A stretch of 64,000 nt of DNA from NCBI GenBank assembly GCA_047495785.1, contig JBLDXI010000028.1, positions 1,426,001 through 1,490,000 on the forward strand, given 5' to 3'. This document shows positions 20,218-31,533 of this stretch, piece by piece. Position 1 is the first letter of the stretch, and each line of letters begins with the position of its first letter. The notes beneath the pieces were generated by a model. That model saw only the letters and a program-made list of their open reading frames with translations. It did not search any database and was not told the origin of the DNA. The position numbers and the translations under genes were made by a program. Source of the stretch: Lepidodermella squamata. Its lineage: Eukaryota > Gastrotricha.

Positions 20218-21465
20218 TCACGCGCCCTGTTTGTACAACGTACGGCGCATAAAACGAATGAGATCACGCGTCGCCTCGACAAACACGCCGCTTCGTATAA
20301 CGGGATCGTCGTGCATGGCCTGGCGGATGACGGCCAGCTTCAAAGAAACCGCATTTTTTTCGAGCCGCTTCGCAAAAATTAACCCGTCATCACGGGCCAT
20401 TGAATGCTCGCACGTTTGAATGTACGTCACCGGTAATTTCGTCAGATAACTATTTTCGTACAACATAGGAAACGCCTCGGCTTGACTCGCTAGCCACGTC
20501 ACTTTTTCAGGCACGTCAGGCGATAAATCCAGCGCTAAATCAGGCGCAACGTACTCCTCGGGTATGAAAGTATCGTTCATCAAATGATAATCCAACAAAG
20601 GCTGGAATCTGATTTTCATCGTGAAAGGAATATGCATATTTTCGCTTATAGCGTTGAGTAATCTCGAGGAGGGACGCTCAATCCCTGAATAGTAGCTCAA
20701 GGCCTCAGACGGGTGAATTCCGTGAATGTAATTCTTATTCACAATGTAAGACGGTAAGGCAAGATTTGTAATCTGCAAAACTGGGCTGACCATGAACATG
20801 GAGTAGAATTTGTTCAGAGGCACGCGTTCTTCCATCGGATCTGCATTGACGAGGTCGATTACGGTCGATAATGCCAAAGCAGCGCCCGTATCGTCCCCTC
20901 CAATCGAAATTCGGTTAGGCCTTACGTTGAATTCCTCCGGATTCCATAGAATATACTCAGAAACAGCTTTAACGTCATCCAACGGGGCTGGGAATGGGTA
21001 TTCCGGCGCGACCCGTTGGTGGACTAGGAAGACTATAGCAGAAATATTAGTAGCCAACATTTGACTAAACTGATAATGCTCCTCTCGAGTGGGCAGAATA
21101 AATAAGCCACCTGGTACGTAAATAATACCAGGTAACGCTTTCTTGCTAGCGTAATGAGGCGGTTTGAAAATCGTGACTGGAACATTTGAAATTTTCGTCT
21201 CGTAAGAATTTTCATCGGGCGATTTTTGACGTTTCAGCTGAGCACCTTGACTTTGAAAGAACCATCGGTAGAAAACTGGAAGACGAATAGCGCCGAAAAA
21301 CTCGGCGATTTTCAAGCAAGAATGAGCGTAATTGAACGCGAGATCACTGAGTCGTTGTTTCAAATCGACATACGTTGCTTGCGGGTATTCCAAAGAAAGA
21401 AATGACGAGAGTATAAATGAAACTAGAACAGCCACCAGGGCAAGAGCCATAAGTAATTTCGCCAT
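20218..21465 (-). CDS. Arylacetamide-deacetylase-like alpha/beta-hydrolase fold protein, predicted inactive
   Basis: A single exon of 415 residues. An N-terminal membrane anchor (about 1-23) precedes a hormone-sensitive-lipase/AADAC-type alpha/beta-hydrolase fold, recognised by RVAPEYPFPAPLDDV (about 151-165), NPEEFNVRPNRISIGG and RDDGLIFAKRL. Key catalytic elements are changed. The oxyanion-hole HGGG is VPGGL (117-121). The nucleophile elbow GDSAG reads GDDTG, so the serine is Asp192. The acid position in the usual TCE-x-D motif is Ser355 (TCEHS). The histidine may be kept (His385). AADAC enzymes normally hydrolyse esters and amides at the ER membrane; this copy probably cannot by the normal mechanism. 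The frame is fully open, so it is not a decaying pseudogene. Confidence 0.85.
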   Translation of the reverse strand: MAKLLMALALVAVLVSFILSSFLSLEYPQATYVDLKQRLSDLAFNYAHSCLKIAEFFGAIRLPVFYRWFFQSQGAQLKRQKSPDENSYETKISNVPVTIFKPPHYASKKALPGIIYVPGGLFILPTREEHYQFSQMLATNISAIVFLVHQRVAPEYPFPAPLDDVKAVSEYILWNPEEFNVRPNRISIGGDDTGAALALSTVIDLVNADPMEERVPLNKFYSMFMVSPVLQITNLALPSYIVNKNYIHGIHPSEALSYYSGIERPSSRLLNAISENMHIPFTMKIRFQPLLDYHLMNDTFIPEEYVAPDLALDLSPDVPEKVTWLASQAEAFPMLYENSYLTKLPVTYIQTCEHSMARDDGLIFAKRLEKNAVSLKLAVIRQAMHDDPVIRSGVFVEATRDLIRFMRRTLYKQGA

Positions 21466-21825
21466 TTTTAAGCACCTAAAAATAGAGAGAAAATTTGAAA
21501 ATTCAATTTTTCATTTCAAGGCTCCATTTTTCGAAACATGTAATATCGTGCAACTCAAGCGCTTTTTGATAACAATTAAGAGGCTAGACGCTATCACAAG
21601 ACAAGAAGAAATCTGTGGTGACACCAAAATTTAAAGAAAATTACTTGTATCAAGAAGATGTTGATTATCGAATTAATTTAACAACTTTAGCATAGAACTG
21701 TAATACAAGACTGAGGAATCATCGTTTTCGGGAAATAAAAATAGCGATCTATTACACATATAAGAAACGGATGAAAATAATCGGATGCACCACCAATCAT
21801 CATGGAATTGCTGTGAATATTGCAT

Positions 21826-22235
21826 CTATTGGGCAGATGACGCTGCAACAGGTGCAGGTGTGTCGTATTGCGATGCTGCGACGTTCAATTTCCACTGCCA
21901 GAAAGATACGGCGAGAACAGCGACGTAAATGCCGGCAGCAATCCAGCAATTAATAGCTACTTGTTGGTACGCAGCAATGACCTTATCATAGTCGTATTGT
22001 GGTGGCGAACCCTTCGGTGTATTGTTTTTAAGTTCGAGTTCGATTCCGAGGTCTTCAAACAATCCTACAGCTCGAACGTAGAAAAGAACGCCGAGAATTG
22101 CCTTTAAAAACATCGAATAATTTACCAACATCATGCACGTAAAGTTGAACTTACCAGCATGACAATGCCCCAAATACTCAGCAAGGTCCAGCACATTGAG
22201 CACTTCGGCCCGCAAAATTTTCCTCTCACCGCCAT
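21826..22235 (-). CDS. RNASEK: RNase kappa (RNASEK) homologue, 2 exons
   Basis: Exon 1 is 22235-22155 (27 codons) and exon 2 22101-21826, separated by a 53-bp intron; the product is about 118 residues. Exon 1 holds the family start with CGPK and WGIVML. Exon 2 holds the second hydrophobic block and the diagnostic YQQVAINCWIAAGIY, matching YEQVSYNCFIAAGLY of vertebrate RNASEK. Two membrane segments are predicted. In animals the protein associates with the V-ATPase and endocytic membranes. The C-terminal Ala/Pro tail extends beyond the usual length. Without exon 1 the frame would start in intron sequence, so exon 1 fixes the true start. Confidence 0.88.
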
Positions 22236-22407
22236 GATAAGTCTATATGTCTAATTATTCAACCTAGGCAACAATAAAATTAATACATAAAAGTAATCAT
22301 TTCATTAAAAGATTGCAACCACTAGCACAAAGACGGAATCAGTTTTGAAAGCAAATACAATAATAGTAACGTTGAAATAAAAACTCCTTGAAAATAGATA
22401 TAATAAA

Positions 22408-22782
22408 CTATCGCTTGCTTCCATCAATATCCTCCGGTTTATCAACATGTTTCACACTGTCTTCCACAGCAACAGGCGACGACTGTTCAGCGGGAGGTGA
22501 ATCATCATCCTCCAGAAGAAACTGCCGAATCTTCGACGCGAGGTCATCTGCTTGTTTGTCCAGCATACCAACACAAGCATCAAGCGCATCCAGCGTGTTG
22601 TCAATGTGATTATACTCATCCAAATATTTAGCTAGCTTGTCAGGGTCAAGATCTGACAAGTTTTCGTCGCTCTCTTCGACATCAAGAAGCTCAGCTAATC
22701 GTTTCTCTCCATCAGTCCTCAAAGCGGTCAAATCTTCTTCAGAAAACTCATTGTCGCCGATTTGATTTGTCTTAGAACTCAT
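22408..22782 (-). CDS. BBLN: Bublin coiled-coil protein homologue
   Basis: A small single-exon acidic protein of about 124 residues. The core (YNHIDNTLDALDACVGML then DKQADDLASKIRQFLLE) aligns with the bublin/UPF0184 coiled coil, which reads INSMLDQINSCLDHLEEKN then LHARLQELLES. Bublin controls intermediate filament organisation in intestinal lumina of nematodes and is conserved in animals. The N- and C-terminal extensions are acidic and low complexity. An upstream in-frame ATG at 22791 is possible; 22782 (MSSKTNQ) is preferred. It lies 172 bp upstream of RNASEK on the same strand. Confidence 0.75.
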   Translation of the reverse strand: MSSKTNQIGDNEFSEEDLTALRTDGEKRLAELLDVEESDENLSDLDPDKLAKYLDEYNHIDNTLDALDACVGMLDKQADDLASKIRQFLLEDDDSPPAEQSSPVAVEDSVKHVDKPEDIDGSKR

Positions 22783-22984
22783 ATTCACCACGTTACAAAT
22801 CAGTAAGACTCCAATCAGATATGTATGTCAATGTTCATATAAATCAAGTTATTTGCATCTCTAAACAATGGAGAAAAAATGCATTGAAGCAAGAAAAAAA
22901 GAAAGAACTAACTAAAAAATAAAAGATGTAGAAGTAAATTTGGCGAGGATGCAACTGATTGATATAATTATTCAATTCAACATC

Positions 22985-23400
22985 GAACTATTGGCAGTCT
23001 GCTTCAAGTCATTTGGGAGGAAAGCAGACGCCCCAGACAACTTCCAAGACCAAACTGGCCCAGTTTGGTCTTGGAAGTTGTTCGGCTGCACATCAGGAGC
23101 GTCAACAGGTGGAGCAATCATAGCAGACGGACCAGAAGTATCGCCTAGATCGCCCAAGCCCCGACCGACAGGTTCAACGTGGCAGAACCAAGGCCTTCGC
23201 CCTCTTTCCAGCCGAGCTTTTGTAGCATTTGAGAGCCAACAGAGCCGACATTTTCGCAAGTCAATTTGAACTACTTGAAGTCGGTAGTGCGGTTTTTTAC
23301 ATTCATATAGCCCTTGAACCGTCTCCATCAACTCGACAAGCTCTCCGGGTGGGATGAAATCGCAGCGCTTTGGCAACGAACGACAAACCCCCAAGCGCCC
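22985..23400 (-). pseudogene. Decayed SUGP1-like (G-patch splicing factor) copy
   Basis: On the minus strand, one frame reads IPPGELVELMET. A second frame then reads RFKGYMNVKNRTTDFK, a stop codon, and FKLTCENVGSQMLQKLGW followed by KEGEGLGS. The latter is a typical G-patch close to SUGP1 (KLTEENLGYKMLQKMGW then KEGEGLGS). Frame changes and an in-frame TAG break it, and the C-terminal part after the G-patch shifts frame again. No intact copy is in the window. It ends at the 22-bp inverted repeat at 23037-23081. SUGP1 is a nuclear spliceosome factor; this copy is probably non-functional. Confidence 0.7.
23037..23081. repeat. Perfect 22-bp inverted repeat
   Basis: ACAACTTCCAAGACCAAACTGG at 23037-23058 is followed by one base and then its exact reverse complement at 23060-23081. 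This nearly uninterrupted palindrome could form a cruciform. It abuts the decayed SUGP1 copy. Confidence 0.85.
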
Positions 23401-24336
23401 CAGAAGCCCAACCCGCTAGGTTTTTCAAAAAATGCAAACTGCGCCTATTTATCGTCCTTCAACGAACTTTATTGTAAAAAATGCAGCTCGTAAATTTGTG
23501 TATTTTACAAGTTTATAACATATTAATAATATCAGAAATTTTGAAAACCCGCGTTTGCGCGCGCAGTGCCCTTGTTCAGCCTGTTTTTTTTCAGCGGTTT
23601 GTCTGAAAGCCGACATTTACGCCAAACGCGGGTGCTATGAATGCCCTGAGTACACTTAAGAACCCCTCTGAAAGAAGCAAACCAGCTTATATGTTGAACT
23701 TTCACTTTTGAACTATGCTTAAAATCGTCACAGGAGCCATTTTTTATTGAGTGATTTGTTATAGGTTATAGATGTGAAACCGCTGTGTGCTACTAAAACT
23801 TCTCGTTGATGCTATTGCTGTGCTGACTCTTGTTTTGAAGCAGGGAGGGAACAATATAGCGTTTTTATGCCTTTCCACTCGGATAGTCTGAAATCATTTG
23901 TAGAGGTCCTGAACCCTTGGGAGTGTGAAGTTTTATGCAATACAGCTATCACTGGGCTCACACATTTGTGAGATTCGAGGGACAGATTCAAATGAAACGT
24001 TTCAGTTTCGATAGCTTTTCTTTTGATGCCTTGAGTAATCAGCCAAAAATCAGCTAACTCTGAATATTTCTTAATTGCTGAAAATAACATGGTACCTAGA
24101 AGATACCTCTGTACTCCTTGGCGTACTTTATCTAGTAGGATGCGTGGTTTTTAGTTTTAGTTTTTAGTTTCAGACTATTGACAGCAGTTTTTACTGAGCA
24201 GTTAATTTTAGTTACTGTTCCGCATTGCGCTTCGAAAATCTATGTTCCTGTGATACTTCGATGTTATTCACATTGCTCGAATGGTTTTGGCTGTATTACT
24301 GACACATTGAAGTGCTCATTGTTATAGATATTCAGC
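23401..24336. other. Intergenic, no clear gene
   Basis: An open frame of 92 codons at 23812-24090 (minus) has no recognisable domain and is not claimed. The region contains GC-rich GCGCGCGC near 23556 and otherwise appears to be spacer and the mL52 promoter. Confidence 0.4.
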
Positions 24337-24729
24337 ATGAACACTTATATTGCGAGGCGTTTTCTGACTTGTTCCGCGCGACTTCTTGGCGGAGAACGTT
24401 GGCGCATTGCTAAAGGCTTACCGACCCATCGCAATGATTATGGTCCTCTAACTGATTTACCCGACTGGTCATATGCCGACGGCTCGCCTGGAAAACTCGG
24501 CAAAGGTCAAATCACACGTTTGAAGAAAAACGAGGATATGGCTAAACGCGTGTTAGAGCAGCTCACGGAATTGGATATTGCTATTGGGCTGCAGCAAAAA
24601 GTAGCAGTGGAGCGCCAGGTGGCAGAGTCTAAACTCCTAGAGGATCGTCTCAAACCGAAAACCGACGCATCTGCCGAAAATTTACGCATCAAAGCTCGGT
24701 CAAACAAAGAGGAAAATCGCTCAGCCTAG
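24337..24729 (+). CDS. MRPL52: Mitochondrial large ribosomal subunit protein mL52
   Basis: A single exon of 130 residues. It has a basic N-terminal leader (MNTYIARRFLTCSARLL) fitting a mitochondrial presequence, then WRIAKGL and the family hallmark YGPLTDLPDWSYADG (human mL52: YGPLTELPDWSYADG), and a charged helical C-terminal half ending with LKPK and a basic tail. Length matches the family. It is a structural protein of the mitochondrial 39S subunit. The stop is 108 bp before the PFK ATG on the same strand, an operon-like spacing. Confidence 0.93.
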   Translation: MNTYIARRFLTCSARLLGGERWRIAKGLPTHRNDYGPLTDLPDWSYADGSPGKLGKGQITRLKKNEDMAKRVLEQLTELDIAIGLQQKVAVERQVAESKLLEDRLKPKTDASAENLRIKARSNKEENRSA

Positions 24730-24837
24730 TCTTGTGCCATTAAAAGCAGCCTCAACTTTTTATTAGTTCCCACAATATTAATATTTATTACTTTTTAGGG
24801 TGTGGTATTTAACATAAGATTGATTTATTGTTAAAAT

Positions 24838-27800
24838 ATGGAGGATTTTGAATCCAGACTAAGCAAACGGCCTCTGGAGCACAAGCAAGTCACTCGCAAT
24901 TGCTACCAAGGCAAGGGTGACATTGCTGTGTTCACCAGCGGTGGTGATTCTCAGGGTAATTATCTCAGTTCGCTTATTTTTATGATTTATGTTTCAATAT
25001 ATTTTTCAGGTATGAACGCCGCCCTTCGCTCAGTTGTCCGCATGGGCCTGTATGTGGGATGCCGAGTTTACTTCATCAAAGAGGTGCGATATCATTGGCT
25101 TTCATTTTTTTCAATGCAAATCCTATCAGCGGCGACCTTTTGAATGTCTCAAGCAAAAACCTTTTGCACTATGCCATGCATAAAGGGTTGCGCTGATTTT
25201 TTTCCCTTCGATTCTGCGCGCGTAGACACATAAGCAGGTATTTAATATCGACGGGACATGGTTGGACTGTACATGTAAACAGAGTCGAAAGAAGAAGAAG
25301 AAATATGGACCAAACATTGATTATGAGGGTGGTGTCTGTGTTTTTATTGTAAAGATCGTGCATTCCCCTACCCCTTCCGCTGCCTATCAAAGCGATTTTT
25401 TGCTGCTCTTACCTGCATTGTTTGATGCAAGACGCAGGATCCACACGAAACCAGTATACAACAGTGGTTTATAATGCGTGGCAATGGGGCGCTACTCTCC
25501 AGCCGAACAGTTGTTTATTTCTGCTTAGCTGCATATTTTTATACCACAACTGCGTAAGAGAAGCGCGTCGACCTACCGATCAAATGAAAAATGCTTTTAG
25601 CGGGAGATGTAGTGTTAATATAGCGTAGACCGCAATTGTGTGCGTATCGCCATACCTGAACAATGTATAATACTTACTAATATATAGGCCAGTAATAATT
25701 TGCCATCTGCATGCAACGGTGCGCCTAGGGGTATAGAAGACGAAAAAAAACGAAAGAAGGAAGAGTGGTAACCTGATAGCACAATGGCTCGATGATGATA
25801 GAATGATATGAAAAATTGTTATTTGTGCAGGGCTACATTGGCATGGTCGATGGCAGCGATGACATGATGGTTGAAGCTACCTGGTGGATGGTCAGTGATA
25901 AAATGGGCCGCGGTGGCACTATCATTGGCAGCGCGCGGTGTGCCGAGTTCCGCCAACGCGAGGGACGCAAAAAAGCGTGCTACAACTTGGCACGCCGTAA
26001 CATCACTAATCTCGTATGCATTGGCGGTGACGGCTCGCTGACCGGCGCTCGCATGTTCCGTGAAGAATGGCCTTCCCTTGTTCGCGAACTTGCCGCCGAG
26101 GGTTTGTGCAGAGAAATGAAGGAAAAACTGAAAATTTGAAAAAATAACAAAAATTTAGGAAAACTGACCGAAGAACAAGCCCAGAGCTGTTCTACTCTCA
26201 ACGTTGTCGGCATGGTCGGTTCGATCGATAACGATTTTTGCGGTACTGATATGACTATTGGTGTCGATTCTGCCCTTCATCGAATCAGTTTGTTGATAAA
26301 AACTGGAAAATTGTATTTGAAATGATGTCTGGACATTTGTAGTTGAGGCTACTGATGCAATCACCGTCACGGCTTCTAGCCATCAACGCGCGTTCGTGCT
26401 TGAAGTCATGGGCCGCAACTGCGGTTATTTGGCGCTCGTCGCTGCCCTTTGCACTGAGGCTGACTACGTTTTCATTCCTGAACACCCGCCGAAGGAGGGC
26501 TGGCAAGACAAGCTGTGCGCTAAGCTCGACGGCGTAAGTTTCTCATAAATTTTAAAACGTTGAAAATATCTATAGAGCTCATAGTCAACTAATTATTTTG
26601 AAAAGTTGAATGTCTAATTATCTTTAGCACACCAAAAAAGTTAGAAATTAAACTTAAAAGCGATTGATTGATGAAAATTGTGACCTGAAATGTTTCCCGC
26701 GTTGAAAGTTGAAACAAAATTCAGGAAATATTGAAATATTGAACTCAAAGATCTGGTATAAGGAAATCTGAAGAATCCTGTCATTGTAAAAAGGTTCACC
26801 CACAAAGATTGAATTTTTTTCCTATTTTTCCTATTCCATGGGCCACAATTTCAAGTTCAGGATTAAATGAAGAATTTGGCCACTTGAAAGATTCAAGTCG
26901 GAGCAAATCTAACATTAGATCTGTTAGATTTAGATTTTTACATTTTCTAATTTCGAAGACCAATTCTAATTCCAATCCGAACGTTTTCCGATACTGTTTT
27001 CTCTTGGTTTCTCGTTCTGATGTCACTTATTCAATCGCTTTGACTCTTTTAAATTTAAATTTCACCCCATTTTAAGAGACATTTTCCCGAATGCATTTGA
27101 AGTAATTGGCTTCATCTATAAGGGCATAATATTGACTGGAATCGATTGGATATATAACTTGATGGGAATTGGCTGAATTTAGGCTTGAACTAATCATTCC
27201 TCAATTTTTAGACCCGCAAAAGCGGAGTTCGCCTGAATATCATCGTGATCGCTGAGGGTGCCACCGATCGCACTGGCAAGCCCATCACCGCCAACATGGT
27301 GCGCGACCTGCTCGAAGAGCGGCTGAAGCTCGACGCCCGAGTCACCGTTCTCGGTCACGTGCAGCGCGGCGGCAACCCGTCCGCCTTCGACCGCCTGCTG
27401 GGCACCCGCCAGGGCGCCGAGGCCGTCATCGCCCTGCTCGAAGCCAACGCTGACACGCCACCGTGTGTCATCGGCATCCGCGGCAATTGGATCGTCAAAA
27501 TTCCGCTCATGGAAGCCGTCGACTACACGCGAAATGTTAAGAAGGCAATGGAGAACTTCGAATGGGACAAGGCTGTTGCTATCCGTGGCTCGAGCTTTGC
27601 TAACAACTTTGAAACGTTCAAAATTCTCGCCGAACTCGATCACACTTCTGCAATTGAACAGGTAAAATTCCGGGAGAAAACCTCTCAAATTCACCCCGAA
27701 AATCCAAAATTTTAGAATTCAGCTATTAGCATGATTTAATTATAATTTTACCTTAATTTTTTGTTGCTTTCCTATTTTAATTTGCAGGATAAGGTAATAT

Positions 27801-30800
27801 AACAATTCACGGTTTTCATTAGAATTTTGTTGATAGCACGCTGTTGTCCTGAATCAAAAATTTTGATAAAAAATATTTTTCTAACGTTCACCACGCGTGT
27901 TTAATTACTATGTGAAATCACTCCGTGACAACTCTGATTTTTTTGCCGAGTTTTTTTTTCAATTTTGAATCACTGAAAATTTCTAATGTTTACCACTCTA
28001 ATTGTGTTTTATTTCTCAAATATTTCATGAATTGTTTTCTTCCTCTTTCGCATGCTGCAGGGCGATGGCCAAGCCTATCGCAAGGTTAATGTTTACACCC
28101 TTTCAAGTTCATTTTAAGAGTGATTTGGTGTAGTGAACAGGCTGTTTTATGAATGAATTCAGCCTGTGAACCAACGCTACTAAATCATAATAACTCAAAT
28201 TGGCTGATTGGTGCGGTTGCGAATTCTAGTATTGGCCTTGAAACTTTCTTTAGGACTGGTTCTTGGCTGTGCTTATGAATGATGGCTGCGAAAATCTTAG
28301 CTTCAAACTTTCAAGCGCTATTTTCATTAAAATCGAGAGAGATGTTAAACTCCTTCTAGCTGGTCGGTCAGCTATTTAGACAGAGGACTGAGCCCTGAAA
28401 GACATTTACCGGAAATTAATTATTTAAAAATTCAATGATCAAATTTATTTTAGTAAATCTAAAAATCTATAACATATTTTACATGAAATTTATTTTGAAT
28501 GAAATTTTAAATCAAATGGAAAAAATATCGAAATAGCAAAGATTTTCTCAATTTTCTCTAAAGTGGAATCAGAAATAACTACGTAGCTATATTTTTCGAA
28601 TTCCCGAATATTTTCACCGATTTCATCGAATTCAAAAAATTTGCAAATCTCCGATGTCATTTCTCGATTATTTTCCCAATTACTCGATAGACGATTGAAA
28701 GATGAAATATGATACTTGGAGTGGTTTTTCTTTTTTTTTGTTGAGTTTCTGCCGGTTTTTGGTCTATTTGCTCAACTGATTCACTGATGCAGTATGAAAC
28801 GCTTATTTTAGTTAGAAGTTCTTAACTAATTTCGCTAGCTTCTAGACGTTTGCAAATGCAGTCAATCTTTACCGGCATTTTTTCTTCGATTTTAATCCTT
28901 TTTTCCGCAAATATTTTACAGAATCCTCAGCGCATGTTGGTTGTCCACTGCGGTGCCCCGGCGTGCGGCATGAACGCCGTCACGCGTTCGTTCGTGCGCT
29001 ACGCCGCTCGCCAAGGCTACGAAGTCGTTGCCGCGTGCAATTCATGGCGCGGTCTCGCCGCCGGAAACGCAACCCTCCTCCACTGGACCGACGTGAGCCT
29101 GTGGTCGCTGGAGGGCGGCTCGAAAATCGGCACCAAGCGCGACACGCCCTCCCACCCTGACATTGGCTTCGACCGTCTGGCCAAGTCGTTTTCCGACTAC
29201 CAAGTCGGCGGCGTGTTGATTGTCGGCGGTTTCGAGGCGTTCAGCAGTGCTATCGAGCTGCTCGAAGCGCGCTCGCAGTTCCACGAGTTCAAGGTACCGA
29301 TCATTGTCGTGCCGTCGACCATCAGCAACAACGTGCCGGGCACGACGTTCAGCATTGGCGCGGATTCGTCGCTGAACGTTATCGTCAATGCGATTGATGA
29401 ACTGAAGCAGTCGGCGCTCGGAACTGGCCGGCGTGTTTTCATTTGCGAAACTATGGGCGGCTATTGCGGTTACTTGACGACTGTCGCCGCCCTCGCTGCC
29501 GGTGCCGATTCGGCCTATATCCCAGAGGAACCCCATGGCATCAAGGAATTGATGGTAAGTCGTCTGTAAATTGTTATTTCTACTTGGATATACCGTAAAT
29601 ATACCGTAACTGAGGTTTTCTACGGTTGGAAATTCATTTTTGCTAAGAAAATTCTGAAATTCGGGACAAATATGGGCAATGTGATTCTAGTGACTCTTCA
29701 AATAATTTCAAATATGTTATAAAAGAAATTACCAGGGACATTTGAATGGCTCAAAACGAAGCTCAAAATAATTAACGTGCATCATTAGACTGATTCGAGT
29801 GTTTTGAAGTTCACGCATTGCTCGTGAAACTAGCCGCGCAAGGAAGAGCGTAGAGAGTCAAAACAAACGAGAAGTCGGTTTGACGGAGAAAATTGCCCGC
29901 TTTCAAACGCCGGTCCGGATCTCTGTCATTTACAACTGATTCCAAAGTTGTCAAAACGCCTGGCAATGTCGCTTCCAAATTTTTGCAAACGTCCGCCTTG
30001 CTGCTCCAGCGTGTATCGCACGATTGAGCGAGTGATTGAAACTGGTGATTTGTTTCTTCGAAGTGTTCTTTCATCGCCTTGAAACGGGAAAGACATTATC
30101 CTGAAATACCTTTTCGAAAAATGTATGAACGCGAGAAGTGTTGAGAAATTGACGTAAATCCTCAGCCAACGCGAAAAATCTCCCAGCTTCAAGTATTCTT
30201 CGAGCTTGTTGAATAGTCAGCGGGTCTTCAAAAGGGTTGCCTAGATTAGGCTCGTTGTCGGCGAGTTCTCTCTTAACCTCAGCCTTTACCGATGAAAAAA
30301 TAGTTTCGATTAGGTTCAGTTGTGGTGAGTACGGTGGTAGAAACTTTACGTTTTTGAAGGAAAATTGTTCAGCTCGTTTTGTTATCACGTGCAGCCAGAT
30401 TATCCAATATCCATGTAGTTTCGACCTTGCGTTACGCTATCCAACACTTTCCGAAATCACTTAACAGACAGCCGGACTAAATTTGCCTTGCACGATTATT
30501 TCCTTATGCAAGAGCTTTTAAGAAGTCGCTACTGGTCTCGATCTCGAGTTTACTGTAGCGGTTTTACCCGCTTGAGTACTAGTGAATCTTGGTTTTTACG
30601 CTGAAATTGATGATCTGAAGGTCACGCTCGACTGATTTCAAAGTTTCAACTAGAACTGCGTCGAGAACTTGAGTTTGAAGTTGAACGATTCTTTAATTTA
30701 GGGGGATGAAGAAAAAAGGAAAAAAGGAGTTGGTCCTTGAACTATGAATATAGAGTTTATTTTTTCCCGGGTCTCAATTAATTATAGAAACTAGACAAAA

Positions 30801-31533
30801 CAGAAACTTCGCAGAACAGCAAATGCGACAAAACAGCAAATTTTTTATTTAGCGACAAAATAGCGAAAACTTAGAATGCAAAAGATGCATCGACTTTCTG
30901 CTGTTATGTCGCAAGTTGAAAAATTTGCTGTTTTGTCGCGTTTGCTGTTTTGGCTATTTGCTGTTATGACGGTCTGCCAGAAACTAGGATTTTCATTATT
31001 CGTCGAGAGCTTTATTAAACAGAAGTTTAATTTTGAAATCTAATTCATTTTAGGTTGACTTTGACCATCTGAAGCGTAAAATGGAGGCGAAGGTGCAGCG
31101 CGGCATTGTGTTGCGCAACGAGCACGCGCACCCGCAGTACTCGACCGACTTCATCCACAAGCTGTACACATCGGAGGCGGGCAAAATCTTCGACTGCCGT
31201 AAGCAGGTGCTCGGCTATATACAGCAGGGCTCGCGTCCGTCGCCCTTCGATCGCAATCTCGGCATCAAATTCGGCTGCAAGGCGGCTATTAAGCTCACGG
31301 AGATGGTGAAGAAGTACGCGCAGCCGGATGGCTCTGTTCTATGCGAAGACCCTGATTCGGTTGTTGTCATCGGCCTCGATGAGCATCACACCTCGTTGAC
31401 GCCGGTCAAGACGCTCGAAGCCGAGACGGATATGGAGAAGCGACGGTGGTCAAAGTCGTGGTTCATGCGCCTGCGCCCGCTACTCAACATCCTGGCGAAT
31501 AAGGACGCCATCTACAACGTTGAGGCGCATTAA
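24838..31533 (+). CDS. PFK: ATP-dependent 6-phosphofructokinase (eukaryotic duplicated type)
   Basis: Exons: 24838-24955, 25010-25083, 25831-26101, 26159-26287, 26343-26533, 27212-27661, 28922-29554 and 31054-31533. They total 2346 nt and 781 residues, matching the about 780 of animal PFK. The N-terminal half carries the catalytic motifs [27 protein letters not shown] and [11 protein letters not shown], and later [12 protein letters not shown] and GHVQRGG. The C-terminal half carries the regulatory duplicate ([47 protein letters not shown]). It phosphorylates fructose 6-phosphate in cytosolic glycolysis. Two tiny in-frame candidate exons (27789-27794 and 28061-28084) lie in the 1.26-kb intron between the two halves. 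The 1.5-kb intron at 29555-31053 contains transposase debris. Confidence 0.95.
29811..30388 (-). mobile_element. Transposase fragments in a PFK intron
   Basis: On the strand opposite PFK are two adjacent fragments. At 30388-30071 is the C-terminal part of a DDE_3-type (IS630/Tc1-like) transposase, with [17 protein letters not shown] and the second-half acidic residue. At 30074-29811 is a fragment with [17 protein letters not shown] and a following helical region resembling the dimerisation region of hAT/ZMYM-type transposases. Both lack their N-terminal parts and no ends were found, so this is debris, possibly of a chimeric or nested insertion. Confidence 0.6.
30815..30949. repeat. Near-perfect 31-bp hairpin in a PFK intron
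   Basis: 30815-30846 (AACAGCAAATGCGACAAAAC then AGCAAATTTTTT) pairs with 30919-30949 with one mismatch. The arms are spaced by about 70 bases and are themselves built of repeats of CAGCAAA. It is probably a foldback element remnant. Confidence 0.6.

Noticed and set aside
23812-24090. A 92-codon minus-strand frame
   Set aside because: No recognisable domain, signal peptide or neighbouring exon; composition gives no support.
27194-27694. A 166-codon antisense frame over PFK exon 6
   Set aside because: Shadow of a conserved, correctly spliced PFK exon.
29042-29536. A 164-codon open frame antisense to PFK exon 28922-29554
   Set aside because: It mirrors the high-GC coding exon codon by codon and has no start context or domain; a shadow frame.
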